A DNA stretch of 64,000 bases from Inia geoffrensis. Lineage: Eukaryota > Chordata > Mammalia > Artiodactyla > Iniidae. The position numbers and the translations under genes are program-made. Below the pieces are notes generated by a model. That model was not told the origin of the DNA. It made no database searches and saw only the letters and a program-made list of their open reading frames with translations. Positions within the stretch are counted from its first letter, which is position 1. The number at the start of each line of letters is the position of its first letter. Location: contig CM070903.1 in the NCBI GenBank assembly GCA_036417435.1, positions 80,469,501 through 80,533,500 of the forward strand. The letters are read 5' to 3'. Of this stretch, positions 30,071 through 42,629 are shown one piece after another.

Positions 30071-32555
30071 CTTATTTCATAAGGCTAGGCATATATAGAA
30101 ACTTACCAAGAAGAGCACTGCTATTTAAGCCTGACTCAAAAAGTGAAGAACAGGGATTAAAAATACTTGGTAACACTGTATGGTCCCTATTATATTACAA
30201 CTTCTTTCAACAGTTTCTCATAAGACGTGGTTATCAAGCACTCTCTCCATCTTGGCTGGTTTTCTCTGGATGACAATATCTGTTTTACAGTGGAGCGCTC
30301 AGAAGGAAATAGCAAGTTTCCCAGTGGAGGTCTGGTTGGGGGAGAGAAAACTTAGACACAAGGCAAACTCTATTCCATGAAGGGACACTCCTTGCTCTAT
30401 ATTGCTAACTCATATCAAGTTCATTCAAGGAACACACTCCTAATCACACAATTTCAGACATCACACACTGGCTCCTTATCATCTTAACTATGCTCCCTGC
30501 TTTCAACTTTACCAATGTTCTTTCAAAGTAAAAGTTTAGAAGTAAAAGTTATACATATGGTTTTAGAAACTAAGAAAACATAGTTTCCTGAAATTTTACC
30601 ATAAGTCATAAATGAAGAATCTGGAATAGCCTATTCTCTTACACTAGGAAAAGAAAAAAATCAGTGCTGATAATGGGGGCAAAGGATTAAGGAGAATGCT
30701 GTTCCATTGGTCACTGTTCCTGGAAAAAGTCAAGTTTTCTGTGACGGACAAAGCCAGGTTTTCAAGCTCCACTACTGTCTCCAGGAGATGCTTAATCCAG
30801 AGATCAGTCATTTGAAGTCTACAAAGACCAAACTGGAGAGAATATTTAAGGAGTACCTTGTTCAATCTCCTTGTAGAGAATGGAGGAAACCAAATCTAAA
30901 GTAGAAGTGCCATTCTCAAGGGCACAAGCTCTTTGTGAGAAGAGCTCTGAATGGCCTTGATATCTGCACTCTAATTCCAGACAACTTTAAGAACTATACA
31001 CTCTTTGTTTATGGATCCTGTTCAGATTCAAAAACAGGAAAGGCAGACACAGCCAATAAAGTTGGTGTTAGTGTTGATGAACAGAAAGATGTCTTTAAAT
31101 TAATGAGGCAGCTGTTTGTATTCCAAAAATTTTCATCATAAGGCAGACAACACTAAAGCTAGAATTTTTACACAACTGACTACTTTACTCAATGTGCAGG
31201 AAATGAATTCATCAAACTGCTGCTATGAAATTGTCAACCAACTCTCCATCTTTCCTTGAATGTAGACATTCCAATCTCAAGCAAGAGATTCATGAACACG
31301 AAAAAACTGCTGACTAAGACAAAACATGGACATGTAACTGGGCATTCTCTTGATCTCAAAATGAAGGATCCCAAAAGAATAATCAACATATGTTACTAAG
31401 AAGAAAATAAGTATGCTGCTAACCTGATTCTATTGATGATAGTCAGATATAAAATTTCAGAACTACATTTGGTGTGAATATTATGAAACCCTATCTTTCC
31501 CTTGAGGTCACATTCGATTAGAAAGGTCCCCATGAAAGTGGATTCTCAGAATTTCCTTTTCCACAATTTTTATTTTAAAAAACAAGACCATACTGAAATG
31601 AACTATTTTGGAAAATGGAGCTAGTGAATCAGGTTTCATGGAAAAGTCCATTCTGAACAGGAAACTCACTGAGCAATGGGGAACCGGAGCCAGTGCATAA
31701 ATTCTTCTCCCTTCCTCCTATAAGTGGACTATTTTGAGACACACTGGTGTGTGTGGGGGGTGGGGGTGGAGGATAGGGGGACGGGCCTTTTGTGAAGACA
31801 TGCTATGAAACCAAGCCATCAGTTCCACTTGTTAGGAAGCGTGGCCAGCTTGCTAATGTGGCCTTTATATCTACTGTCCCTCCTTCCATGTCTCGCTCTT
31901 CTTTTCCCCTCCTTTCCTTTCTTGCTTCCTGGGGGGCTGCTCCTTCCAATCAAGCAAGTTTTGCCTCAGGCACTGTTTTCTAGGTAATCTGTACTTGGTA
32001 CTAGGCTTGGTACACAAAGACCCACTTCCTCAACTCAGGGAATGGGAGGAATCACCGTAGTCAAATATTAAAGTGCGCTTAACCTGGGCTTACTTCGGTA
32101 ACTTTACTTACAGTGCTTTTTAAATTAAGACCACAACTCTGCTACAAATAGAATACTAAATGATACTCAGATAATTTAAGAATGCTAGCTGTTTGGGCTT
32201 CAGGGCAAAAGGATCGCTAATGTTCATCTAGTTTACCTGATTAGGCAAATACAAATAAACTTAGACTAGCCTGCTATCTCTCCCAACCACTTATAGTTTA
32301 AACCCTCATCCAATAACACCCTCACAGCGTGCCCCTAAAGCTAAACCTACCTCAAGAAAGCAGAGAAATGGGCAAAACAAAAGACTGCCTTTTCTAATCT
32401 CCTCTTCCATAAAACAATAGCCACTCTTATACCAAAGCCACAAGATCAAGAAATGAGCCTCTTTCAAAAGAGGCTTCCTAACGTGCTCTTCACGGCTGTG
32501 AGAAATCTTTTAGATGCAACTACTAACAATGAAAATTTACGACAGCAATTAAATT
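30071..32555. other. No gene recognised
   Basis: Intronic sequence with a G-rich motif at 31755-31785 (listed). Short open frames such as 30935-31141 show no known motif or splice context. Confidence 0.45.
31755..31785 (+). other. G-quadruplex-forming motif
   Basis: G runs of 6, 5, 5 and 3 at 31755-31760, 31762-31766, 31776-31780 and 31783-31785. One loop is nine bases, so stability would be lower than at 1092-1113. Confidence 0.55.
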
Positions 32556-32559
32556 ATAT

Positions 32560-32765
32560 GGTAGCTGGGATTAGCTTTAACATAATCTTGGGTGAGGGAA
32601 AGAAATAGATATATAGATGAAACAAGACTGGCCTAAGTCAAGTCATTGCCAAAGCTGGATAATACATTCATGGACGTTTATTGCAGTATTCTCGTTACTC
32701 GTGTATATGTTTGAATTTTTCCATAGGAAAACGTTTAAACAATGAAAAGTAAATATTTTTAAAAG
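32560..32765 (+). mobile_element. Old L1 3' end (L1MB/MC type)
   Basis: 'atatagatgaaacaagactggcc', 'agctggataatacattcatggacg' and 'gtgtatatgtttgaatttttccataggaaaacgttt' match the terminal part of these L1 elements. Confidence 0.75.
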
Positions 32766-32769
32766 TTAT

Positions 32770-34375
32770 AATAGCAACACCCTCTCTCCTAAGATTAAGA
32801 AAGGTAGTGAAGCCTAACTGTTCACCTCATTTCTTAGCTGAATGTGCTGCCCTCGTCTTGTTTTACAAAATAAAAAAGACAACTCTTCAGGATCAAGAAA
32901 AAGTCCATCTTCAAGCTAGTCTCAGCCAGTATGTTTAATGTTTCATGCGGGTTGGGAGTACCTCAAAGCCTTGCTGAATCTTTTATACACATACCCAATT
33001 TACCCCATATACAAGTTCTCCTTCAGTTTTCTCTTCAGAGCTTAAAAAGGCATCTAGTGCATGCAAAACTAATAGTACCACTTGGTTCGTATTTACTGGA
33101 AACTGTCTGCACTGGAATTCTAACTTGTGAACGCCTGAGGTAACTGTGCAAGTACAATATTTGCATTTGCCTAAGGAAATGAACTAAAAATACAATATCT
33201 ACTGCTCCATATATCAGCTCATAGTTTAATTCCAATATGCTGCACATTATATCAATAATACCACCATTATTTGCATAGCACCAATCCAGTGACCTCAGAG
33301 GATGAGGGGAACACTACCATATTTAAATTCTCAAATCATCCCCCCCGAGGAGTACAAGTGTTGGGGGAAATGACACTTAAATAACGCGATTCCAAATATG
33401 GGAGCATTTCATGTGTTTAGACCCATCATAGTGAAGAGCTAGTATTTTGCTCTCAGTGCGAAACTCTAGGCAAATTCTAGCACTTTACTGTTTCTTCCTC
33501 TCTTTAAAAGACAAGATGGAATTAAAATTTGGCACCCAAATGTCCCAGTATCCCAGTACATTTTTCCTGTGTACTAGGATCTTTTGAAAATTATTATTTA
33601 ACTGTACAACAAGATAGTAAGTTTAGGGTGAGGGGGTGGGTCATAGAGCAGGAAAACATCTGAATGCCATGGCGCCAACCTCTTACCTTACTGAAGTATC
33701 TCCTCTCCCAGCTCACCCAGGAACAGTATTGTCCAGACTCAAAAGACTTCAGTGCCTCCTGAGAAACACTGTCCCATTTTTCAACAGGACCAAATTCTGG
33801 GGAAGATTCACTCCAAATTGACCACCCATGTGTATGTGCCCAGAGAAAACTGAAGGCTTCTTTCCAATGGTTCTCAAATGATTCTCTTCCAGATGTGAAA
33901 TTCTGTGACTCTTTAGTACATTTCTGATTTGGATACCAAAAGGCAGTGCTAGAGTTTCTAAAGAGTTAATGCAAATACTAGAGCTGCCTAATTTTCTGCA
34001 AGGAGCAAGGCCAGCTCTGGCTAGTTACCTCTTGCCCTTTCCTCACAGGATTCAGGCACTAAGTGCCTGTCGCATCCTCTACACAAGCCATCTTAAAAGT
34101 AATTAGAGACTATTATCATGTCACTTCATGCACTTTCTTCCTTGGACTTAGCTCTTTTTCTCATAAATCACAGGCATTCCCTAAAGCCCCAGCTCCATTG
34201 GTTTAGCTTACTTATTTGCTCAAGGTGCTCACATTCTTCTTAAACTCAGAAGCTGAGGTTAGCTCTGCCATCAGTGGCCAAAAGAAATGCAATGCTTCTT
34301 TGAAATATCACGGAATGTTTCCGCATCTTGAACCATATCGACACACACCAATCCCCACCCTGACTCTCATATACC
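32770..34375. other. No gene or clear repeat recognised
   Basis: Intronic sequence without a supportable exon. Confidence 0.45.
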
Positions 34376-34379
34376 AAAC

Positions 34380-34610
34380 CCCATTCAGAATTAACCAACT
34401 GTTCAAGTCCAGCACAAATGTCACTTCCTCCATCAAGCCTTCGCCGATTTCTCCATTCAAGTTCTTTTCTGTTCTCACTGCATTCTCATAGCAGATATAT
34501 GTGTCATTCTTTTGACATTATCACTTTCTACCTTATAACTGCATCTAGACCTACTTACGTGTAAGATCCCTGCTGATGGAAACTGTGATTGATTTCTATG
34601 ACCCCCCACC
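34380..34610 (+). repeat. L2 3' region
   Basis: 'tgttcaagtccagcacaaatgtcacttcctccatcaagccttcgccgatttctcc' is a strong L2 signature, continued through 'attctcatagcagatatatgtgtcattcttttgac'. Confidence 0.8.
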
Positions 34611-34705
34611 ATCCCCACAGCAGTTTCTCAGATATACCTGGCCATCACCCAGAAAAAGAAATGCATTTTACAGAGACCCAACACAACCTAAGTACATGTG
34701 CTTGT

Positions 34706-34737
34706 GCACCCCCCCCACCCCTCCCCCCCCCACACAC
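34706..34737. repeat. C-rich/CA low-complexity tract
   Basis: 'caccccccccacccctccccccccccacacacaac' type sequence, giving a G-rich LPP-sense strand with several G runs and therefore quadruplex potential in the pre-mRNA. Confidence 0.75.
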
Positions 34738-34794
34738 AACTGAAAAGTTTTCCCAAACAACACTGACTCACTACATGTGACATGTTTATTTTTG

Positions 34795-34870
34795 CTGGGC
34801 ATATCACAACCCACTAATTTGATTTGTTACCTACTAATTGGTTGTGAACCACTTTGGTAACATAGTACGT
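34795..34870 (-). mobile_element. hAT-like fossil end ('acccactaa' family)
   Basis: 'atatcacaacccactaatttgatttgttacctactaattggttgtgaaccacttt' resembles the element at 54505-54773. Short and diverged. Confidence 0.35.
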
Positions 34871-34889
34871 AGTACAGGGTTTCTTACCT

Positions 34890-36190
34890 AGTGTCAAACA
34901 ATGCCAAACGAATGCATGAGTCAGCTAACAAAGACGGATTTATTTTTTCACAACCATATTTGTCAACTGTACTTCTCTTTGTTCCCTTAATAAAAAGATT
35001 CCCTGCAAAATGATGGACAAAACTAATATCCTTTTTACAGGTCAAGCACTGAGAGCCGGCTTTACCGTTTACCAGAGCAGGTCACATTCATTTTTTTGCC
35101 CTGAAAAGTTTATCAACATTGCCGTTCTCCTCCTTAAGTCATTATATTATGATAAAGAGATCACTTTAAGCATCATATTTAAATCGAGTACACATACCTA
35201 CTGTTTTCAACCTTAACCTATGTCTTACATAGAACAGGTGATGGATAAAATTCCACTGAATTAAATCTCATACATGATATCAATGACTTCACCAATCAAG
35301 GGAAGCAAGGATTTGAGCACTTTTCCTCTGAGTGTGTTTTATTTATTCCAAACATTAACTGAGCCCTATTATCAGGAACGCATAAAACCTCGTCTTCAGC
35401 TTCAAGGAAATCACACTCTCCTGAGTGTGTGTAGATTCCATTTTACATGAACTATATAAAAGAATCTTTCTAGGAAGAGAAGGCCAAGAATATCAGGTTA
35501 GTACCTCCCTTCCCCCGCCTTTTCTGTGCTTACCATGGTAACACTTTGCTCACCCCCAAATTTTATTATTTATGATGATCTTGAGATTTCATCAGGCTCT
35601 CACCTAAAAATTTCGTTATATAAGCCACCATATAAACCACCCAGCTTAATGAAGTAACACCTATATTATCTATTAAACCGTCTTCTACTCTAATTGTCTC
35701 GCCCTAGAACTATGATTCTATTCTAGCTCAGCTCTTATAAAGACAAACATAAAAACAGGGTATTAACAATCTGTGTCATCTCCCTTGTGTAAAGGCTACT
35801 TCTCCAAATGTTCAAGACTAAGAGAAGTTGCTTTTCCAATAACATACTGTGAATACCTTCTAGAACATAAGACAAATAGTTAGCTTATCCTTGTGTATAA
35901 TGCCTAAAAATTGAAGTTGTTTGCAAATAATATAAATAAAGATTTTATGGCTGAATTATTTGCAGGTAGGAAAGTTTTACTAGTTTATCTTAAATTATAA
36001 ATTTCAAATTCCACAGCTGAGAAATCTTTGAAAATGTTAAAGTCTTGAAACACAAATCAAAGAGATATGTTAGTATTCCACTGGGAAAAGTTACTGAGAA
36101 ATATCATTGCCCACAATTCTCAAACATTATTAACTGAGAAGGTCAGTGGCTTTAGGCTTCTGTTTTGAGCCCCTGCTCTTCTGCAGCTTT
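34890..36190. other. No gene or clear repeat recognised
   Basis: AT-rich intronic sequence without supportable exons. Confidence 0.45.
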
Positions 36191-36195
36191 GCAGG

Positions 36196-36430
36196 GCAAT
36201 TAAGGGCATAGGCTGTGGAGCCAGACTCCTGGGTTGGTGTTCTGGCTGTCATGTGCTGGCTACATAACCTTAGACAAGTTACTTAACCTCTCTCTGCCTC
36301 ACATCCTCATATGTAAAGTGGAAACAGTAAGATTATTTGCCTTAAAGAATTTGTGATGATTAAATTAAATAAACACTGAAATATGGAGCACAGTGGCTGG
36401 AATACACTAAGCACCCAAAAAACAGTAGAC
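36196..36430 (+). repeat. MIR, near full length
   Basis: 'gcataggctgtggagccagactcctgggtt', 'acataaccttagacaagttacttaacctctctctgcctcacatcctcatatgtaaagtgg' and 'gtgatgattaaatt' give an almost complete MIR. Confidence 0.9.
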
Positions 36431-36534
36431 ATTACTCCAGTACCCTGCTCTCAACTGCATTACAAAAAGGTAGGACTATACAAAAAGGAAAGAACGGGGT
36501 GTGGTGGAAAGGATTTTTCATTAAAATGTGAAAT

Positions 36535-36870
36535 TAGAGGGACTTACCTGGTGGCACAGTTGTAAAGAACCCGCCTGCCAATGCAGGGGACACGGGTTCG
36601 AGCCCTGGTCCGGTAATATAGGACATGCCACGGAGCAACTAAGCCCGTGTGCTACAACTACTGAGCCAGCGCTCTAGAGCCCGCGAGCCACAACTACTGA
36701 AGCCCGCACACCTAGAGCCCGTGCTCTGCACAAAGAGAAGCCACCACACTGAGAAGCCCGCACACCGCAACAAAGAGTAGGCCCCGCTCACCGCAACTAG
36801 AGAAAGCCCACGAGTAGCAACAAAGACCCAATGCAGCCAAAAATAAAATAACTAAATAAATTTGTTACAA
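36535..36870 (+). mobile_element. Longer CHR-type (CHR-1-like) SINE
   Basis: Same family as 6333-6700 in the opposite orientation. The head reads 'gggacttacctggtggcacag', and the B box GGTTCGAGCCC at 36595-36605 is intact. The body has 'caactactgagcc' repeats and ends in 'aaaaataaaataactaaataaa'. Target duplication is weak (GAAATTAGA before, GAATTAGAA after). Confidence 0.9.
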
Positions 36871-36989
36871 AAGAAAAAACATATGAATTAGAACCTCTAC
36901 AGTTCTACCTGCTCTATTTGTGACTTGGAGTTATTTAAACTGAGTCCTGTCTCCTCATCTGTGAAATGCTAAGAAATAAAACAGAAGTT

Positions 36990-37600
36990 CCCGAAAATGT
37001 AGCAGAAACTCAAAGGAAATGAAAATAGCTCTCAGCTAAAAAGTCAGAGGAGGCTTCATAGAGAACGTACTATCTTGATATAGATCGTAGAACAGACACG
37101 TGGAAGTAGAAACATTGAAAAGTGTGTTCTAGACTCGAGGAAGGAAAGCATGGCATGTTTTCGGAGAATAGCACATGGTCCAATCTGGCCAGCACAAAGA
37201 GTGTAAAGGGAAGCAGCTGGAGTTGAGGTTAAACAGGCAGATTCTATCGGCAAGGGACCATAGGTTCCTGGTTGGATTGGGACTTATGCCCATAGGCATG
37301 TGGATACAATAAAGATTGCAATAGGCCATTAACAGGATCGGGTCAATAGTTTAGAAGAAACAGTGCAAGGTACAGAGTGATTGGAGGCCCAGGGCCTGGA
37401 GATAAGGAGTTCCAGAATCTATACAGGGTCTAAACAAAGCTACTGCCAAAGAATGGAGGGGTATGATGCCATGGAATGGCAGAGGTGATGGGGATGTAGA
37501 AAAGTTGATCTCAACACCTGAGGAAGAAAGAAGCAAAAAAGAAAAATGACATAGCTGTGCAATGTCATACACAGATGCCTGCCGAGGGGGAGATTTAAAA
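36990..37600 (+). repeat. Possible long old GA-rich repeat
   Basis: Purine-rich sequence with 'gtcagaggaggcttcatagag', 'aggaaagcatggcatg', 'tagaagaaacagtgcaaggtac' and 'agtgattggaggcccagggcctggagataaggag' resembling a known long old mammalian repeat whose family I cannot name. Open frames on the minus strand here are not supported. Confidence 0.4.
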
Positions 37601-37782
37601 GCGATGAAACCAAAGAAGTCACAATAGGTGGTCCACCTGAGGAGAAAGCTTAAACAACCAACTAGTCTCTTTCCTATGCGCCACTAGACACAACTGAGAA
37701 CCACGTTCATGTACAGTATGTGAGCTACCTTAACGTAGAAGTGAGTTTGAACCTAAAGATCTAGGATCAAGAAAAGAATTGA

Positions 37783-38003
37783 GGGCTTCCCTGGTGGCGC
37801 AGTGGTTGAGAGTCCGCCTGCCGATGCAGGGGACACGGCTTCGTGCCCCGGTCCAGGAAGATCCCACATGCCGCGGAGCGGCTGGGCCCGTGAGCCATGG
37901 CCGCTGAGCCTGCGCGTCCGGAGCCTGTGCTCCGCAACGAGAGAGACCACAACAGTGAGAGGCCCGCGTACCGCAAAAAAAGAAAAAAAAAAAAAAAGAA
38001 AGA
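37783..38003 (+). mobile_element. CHR-type SINE with target-site duplication
   Basis: Complete CHR head and body with an A-rich tail interrupted by G. AAGAAAAGAATTG is repeated exactly at 37769-37781 and 38004-38016. Confidence 0.94.
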
Positions 38004-38016
38004 AAGAAAAGAATTG

Positions 38017-39055
38017 GGGTTGGGGGAATGCTTGGAGAATAGAGATGTAGGAGCTATAACAAATGAACAAGATGTGACAAAACAGGGTTTTTTTATAGGA
38101 CACTAACTCCATCAAATGGACAAGATAAGGCAAAACCAGGCTATGGTTTCTCTCCCATGAAATGGACCATTTGCATTATGTATTATGCCTACTTCATCCC
38201 TTAGAAAATGAAGCAAGGGCCGATAACAAAATCTCCCCTCAACGGCAGCCATTTTCCACTCACAAACATTGATGGTCGGGGGGCAAAAGTGGTAGGTGGA
38301 AAACATAAAACTATAAGGTCGGGAAGTCAGGAGTGAGTAGAAACTGTTCCAAAAAATACTTTTTTGTTGTTTTCCCTTTACATCACGTGTCAGTTAAAGG
38401 AAAAGGAGACTTCTGCACCCCTGGACAAAAAAATAAACTTAAAGAACTGTTAAGCATTTTGCATGACAATACTGACTGAGCAGACAAGAGCCTGACTGTC
38501 CCATAGCAAGTGCAGTCTTCCCGGGGACAAGAAGAAACAAGAGGTGTGGAGATCAGTCAGCTAAACAGCAGACTCAGAGCCCCAAAGCTATCTATTTTTA
38601 TAGCAGCTCCACACAAACAATGTGCCCTTGAACAACACATACTTTTGATATATTGCTGGGCTTATGGCAAAAGAAGAAAAATAAGAAGTGATATTTGCTG
38701 ATAACAGCAAGGAAACTTAACAAGAAGGCACCTCCTCATGGTACTAAGATTTCAAATCCTACAGGTCCCTGATGAAGAGGGTCTCAGAAAAACTGTACCA
38801 CCTTCTGATAAAGGTAAACAGAAGGTTAAAAGAGATCTGAAACCAAATCATTAAAAACAAACAAAAGATCACTGGAACATGGGCTGCTTGAACTAGAGAA
38901 AAATCAAGGGAGATAAGTGCAGGAAAGAACCCCTTGCCTGCCCTCCCAAGTTCATCTCACTCACTCCTCAGTGCTATGTCTTGTTCACTGCCACATTCTG
39001 GACTATAGTAAGCGCTCAACAAAAGTGTGTTAAATAAATGAATAAAAGCCTTTCA
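38017..39055. other. No gene recognised
   Basis: Intronic sequence. An L2-like end ('gctatgtcttgttcactgccacattctggactatagtaagcgctcaacaaaagtg') occupies about 38965-39050. Confidence 0.5.
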
Positions 39056-39059
39056 AAAC

Positions 39060-39440
39060 GACACTCGTTTTTCCCTTCATTGAACATACCAGATTCCTTC
39101 TTGCCTCTGGGTCCCTGCACCGGTTATTCTTTCTGTCTGAATATTCTTCCTCAGCACTTCACCTTATCCTATAACTTTCCCGACGTCCAGCATCCCCACG
39201 CACTTGCATCACATAAATGTAAGTATGTCAACTACCCCCATCATATACCAGAACTCCTTCTACTTCCTCTTCATAGCACTGGTCATGGTTCATGTTGACA
39301 TGAGTGCTTGATTAACAGCTATCCCCCCAACTAAACTACAGGTTCCAAGAAACCGAAGGTCATATCTATTTTGCCCCCAACTGTGTTCCCAAGTACCTGA
39401 AAAAGTTCCTAAGATGTGGTTGTCACTCAATAAATTTTGG
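39060..39440 (+). repeat. L2 3' region
   Basis: 'ctgtctgaatattcttcctcagcacttcacc', 'ccttctacttcctcttcatagcactggtcatg', 'aaactacaggttccaagaaaccgaaggtcatatctatttt' and 'tggttgtcactcaataaattttgg' follow the L2 3' end in order. Confidence 0.8.
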
Positions 39441-39664
39441 AAAAAAATAGAGGAATGAAATAAGGACCCCTCAGTAACATCAGTAGGACAGTCTGCCTTG
39501 ATAACACCACTTCCTCAGAGAATCTGTTCCTACCCACGAACCCTGCTGGCAATTTGCCTCTCATGACCACAGTCCTAGAGATCTATTTGACCAGAAAGGG
39601 ACACCCTGCCATTGTGAAACAAACCTGTCACCCTGGTAGTTTTGAGAGAGCAAGTCTGTTTATT

Positions 39665-40175
39665 ATGTGTAGAACAGAAGCAGAAACTAGAAGTTACCAC
39701 TCTACACCCATCATATGAGTAAAAAGTATAAAGTCACATGATACTGTGTGTTGGAGACAACAAGAATTCTAATGTTTTACTGGGGGAAATGGACCCCGGT
39801 GCAGCTTACAAGTAAAAACATTTGGCAGAACCTAGTGAAATTGAGTATGAAAACGTACTGGGACCAAGCACTCTACTCCTAGCCACAAAGCTGAGCTAAG
39901 TTCTGCCAATCCTTGAGAACACTTGTACAGAGATGTTCAACACAGGTCACAGGTCTGTGGGAGCAGGGAATCGGAGGCAGCTTTGAGGTATATGAGAGGA
40001 AAATATCTGAGAAAATTAATCCATGAAATGCAGTAGATACATACTCTGGAATACCCTGCAGTGTCAGAAACAGTAAACCTCCTTGAGGGGCAGCAGTATA
40101 AATATATCTTTAAAAGACAACGCTGATCATATAGTCAAATGCAAATTAATATAATTGTTTAACCCATTAGTAATA
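39665..40175 (+). mobile_element. Old L1 (L1M-class) fragment
   Basis: 'cacatgatactgtgtgttggagacaac', 'gttttactgggggaaatgg', 'gtactgggaccaagcactctactcctagc' and 'atactctggaataccctgcagtgtcag' match the old L1 3' region in order, with loss of all coding frames. Confidence 0.65.
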
Positions 40176-40574
40176 GTGGAGCAGTAGTTCCCATTCTGGG
40201 GGCAAGACTGTATATCAGACTGCAAGGGTCCTAACCATTACATGCTCACTGAGCGTTATTTGTGTATACGATTAAATATACCTCACACAAGCTTCCCAGT
40301 TTTGAAGTGTAGGCAATTTTTTCTCATCTGTTAAAAAAATTAACACCAATATTTTAGCGGTATTCAAAGTGAACAATCTAACCCATATGAATAATGTCTG
40401 ATAAAACCTAAACCCTCTATGAATGTTATCTATGTATTACAATTAATAAAAATACTACTTAATTTTGGGAGCAAAAAAAGACTATGCTGAGCCACAGTAA
40501 CAGCAAAAAAGATAAGAAATAGGACTGGGTCTACAGCACAGTACCACGATCTATGGGCACAAGAGCAAACTAGC
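40176..40574. other. No gene or clear repeat recognised
   Basis: Possible short hAT trace near 40180-40290. Nothing else supportable. Confidence 0.4.
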
Positions 40575-40580
40575 CAAGAG

Positions 40581-40820
40581 GGAGATGTGCAGTCAGGCTA
40601 TGTGGGGTTTGAATCCTGGCCCTGTTACTAGCTTGCCATCCATGTGACCTTGGGAAAGGTACCTTCTCTGTGCTGTTTTCTAATCTATAAAACAGGTAAG
40701 GTAATAGTCCCTGCATCAGAGTTTATTGTGAGAATTACTGGAGTTAACACACGTAAAGGACTTGGAACTGAGCTTAGCAAGTGGGAAATAGATGATAAAC
40801 ATTAGGCATTATTATTAGGT
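40581..40820 (+). repeat. MIR, near full length
   Basis: 'gggtttgaatcctggccctgttactagc', 'catgtgaccttgggaaaggtacc' and 'tctataaaacaggtaaggtaatagtccctgc' make this a clear MIR. Confidence 0.9.
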
Positions 40821-41830
40821 AAATTAAAATGCTATGTATTTGTAAAGATTCATGCATATATAAGGACTATTCCAAACACATTAAAGCAGGAATCTATGGG
40901 GTGGAAGGGAAATGGGAATAAGGAAAAAGGATGAGGCAAAGAAAAAATTTTAAAAAAAAAAAGACAAAAATGAGAAACAGGGTCTTCAAGAACCAATTGT
41001 GGCAATTTACCATCCCTGGAGTCATACAGTTAACTCAGTCTAAAGGAGGAAAGAGCAGAGATGTACATGGACTCGTGGGATGGAGCTGCAATAGAGTGAA
41101 AGTCTTGAAACTCTAGTTTCCGAGGACCCCAGAGCTACTGTGGCTCCCACTTTCATGGCTTTTGACCTCTCTTGAATTTTCTAACATACAGCAAACCAAC
41201 CTTCACTTGGCTTGTATGAGTTGGTTTCTGTTTCTTGCTACCTTAAAGCATGTAACTAAGAAAGGCCCTCAAGTGGAAAAGAGATCAAACTTGCTGTGTG
41301 TTACCTCAGAAGGCAAAAGACTTGAGAAGACAGAATCCAGTATAAGAGACATATTTCCGGCATATGATTCACCCAACAAATAAACAGGCTCCAGGGAGTC
41401 ACGAATCACTTATCACCTTGGATGTGCAAGCAGAGTCTATGCAAACATTAATCCAGGATGCAAGTCCTGGATGGGAGGCTGAACTAGTTAACTTCCAAGG
41501 TTTTTCAGGAATACATGATTCTAGGACTCACTAAGATCCTTATGAGCAGAAAAGGCCTCAGGTATACTAAGGAATAGTGCAAAATGCTTCTGTGATACAA
41601 GCGTTGGAGGAGATTTTGTTGCCTTATAGGCATCGCGCCTGTTTCCTCCCACTGGCACCGTGTGCCGTGCATGTTTCACGGGTAAGACTTGTCCACGGTC
41701 TGCCACCTAAACCCCAGTGAACGTCCTAAGCAAGATTGACAGAAATCACCCTTGTGATTTGGCCACACACTTAGTCCTGTCTCCACTGCTGCAGCAAATA
41801 TTAGATAGGCCTGCCTTACTTCCAAATCAA
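40821..41830. other. No gene or clear repeat recognised
   Basis: Intronic sequence with a short A-rich tract at about 40945-40970. Open frames lack protein features. Confidence 0.45.
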
Positions 41831-42020
41831 TTAACACTTATTCAGTATCTATCCTGTGTCAGCTTTCACGTATGTCATCTTGAGGAAACTGCCTAAAACC
41901 CAGGAAGAAGGGAAAATTATCTCCATTATAAAGACAGGGGGAAAGACAGCTCAAAAGAAACAGAGTTTTCCCAAGTTCCCAGACCACACAAAGCCAGGAT
42001 CAGAACTTGAACCCAAGATA
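41831..42020 (-). repeat. MIR
   Basis: In reverse MIR orientation: 'acttattcagtatctatcctgtgtcagc', 'aattatctccattataaagacaggggg' and 'aagccaggatcagaacttgaaccca'. Confidence 0.75.
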
Positions 42021-42474
42021 TTTGTCGACAAATATGATATCTTGACAATATACCACAAATACCTCTTACGAACACATCCCCCATTTTGAAGTATCAAGCC
42101 CTAAGGCTAAATGCTATGATCCCTTCCTTGGGAATCTATACACACCCAGTTATCCAGATTCCCCTTAACATCCTGAGTCAACCACCTGCAAACGCTCCCT
42201 GTTCATAACGTTGATGAGTTGGGGCACTGAACACCCACCCTCCTGTCTACTCTCCTGTGTGATGGAAGCTCGCGAATTCTTCCCACCACCCAGGCGCAGA
42301 GGAGACAACCTGGCCCTCACTAAATGAGAGTCAATGGCAGTAAACGCAGTGGAAACAATGCCTACTGTAGATCAGGAGACAGATGTTCTTGTCCCTACTC
42401 CACGGTCATACTGCTATGGGAGCCTGGGCAAGTCAACTTTCTCCTTGTAAAATCAGGTGGTGAGATGAACTCAG

Positions 42475-42610
42475 GGATTCTCAAACCAAGTTTCCCAGAA
42501 ACCTATTAGAAACTTTTACAAAGCACTGATGCACAAGCCCACTGCAGAACACTTAAATCAGAATCTCTGGTGGGGAAGCCCTGGTACTTGTAGTTCATAA
42601 AAGCTCTGTT
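42475..42610 (+). mobile_element. MER20/MER58-like hAT fragment
   Basis: 'gattctcaaaccaagtttcccagaaacctattagaaac', 'cttaaatcagaatctctggtgggga' is typical of hAT-Charlie derived elements. Confidence 0.55.
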
Positions 42611-42629
42611 CCTGATTCTGAGGTAAGGG

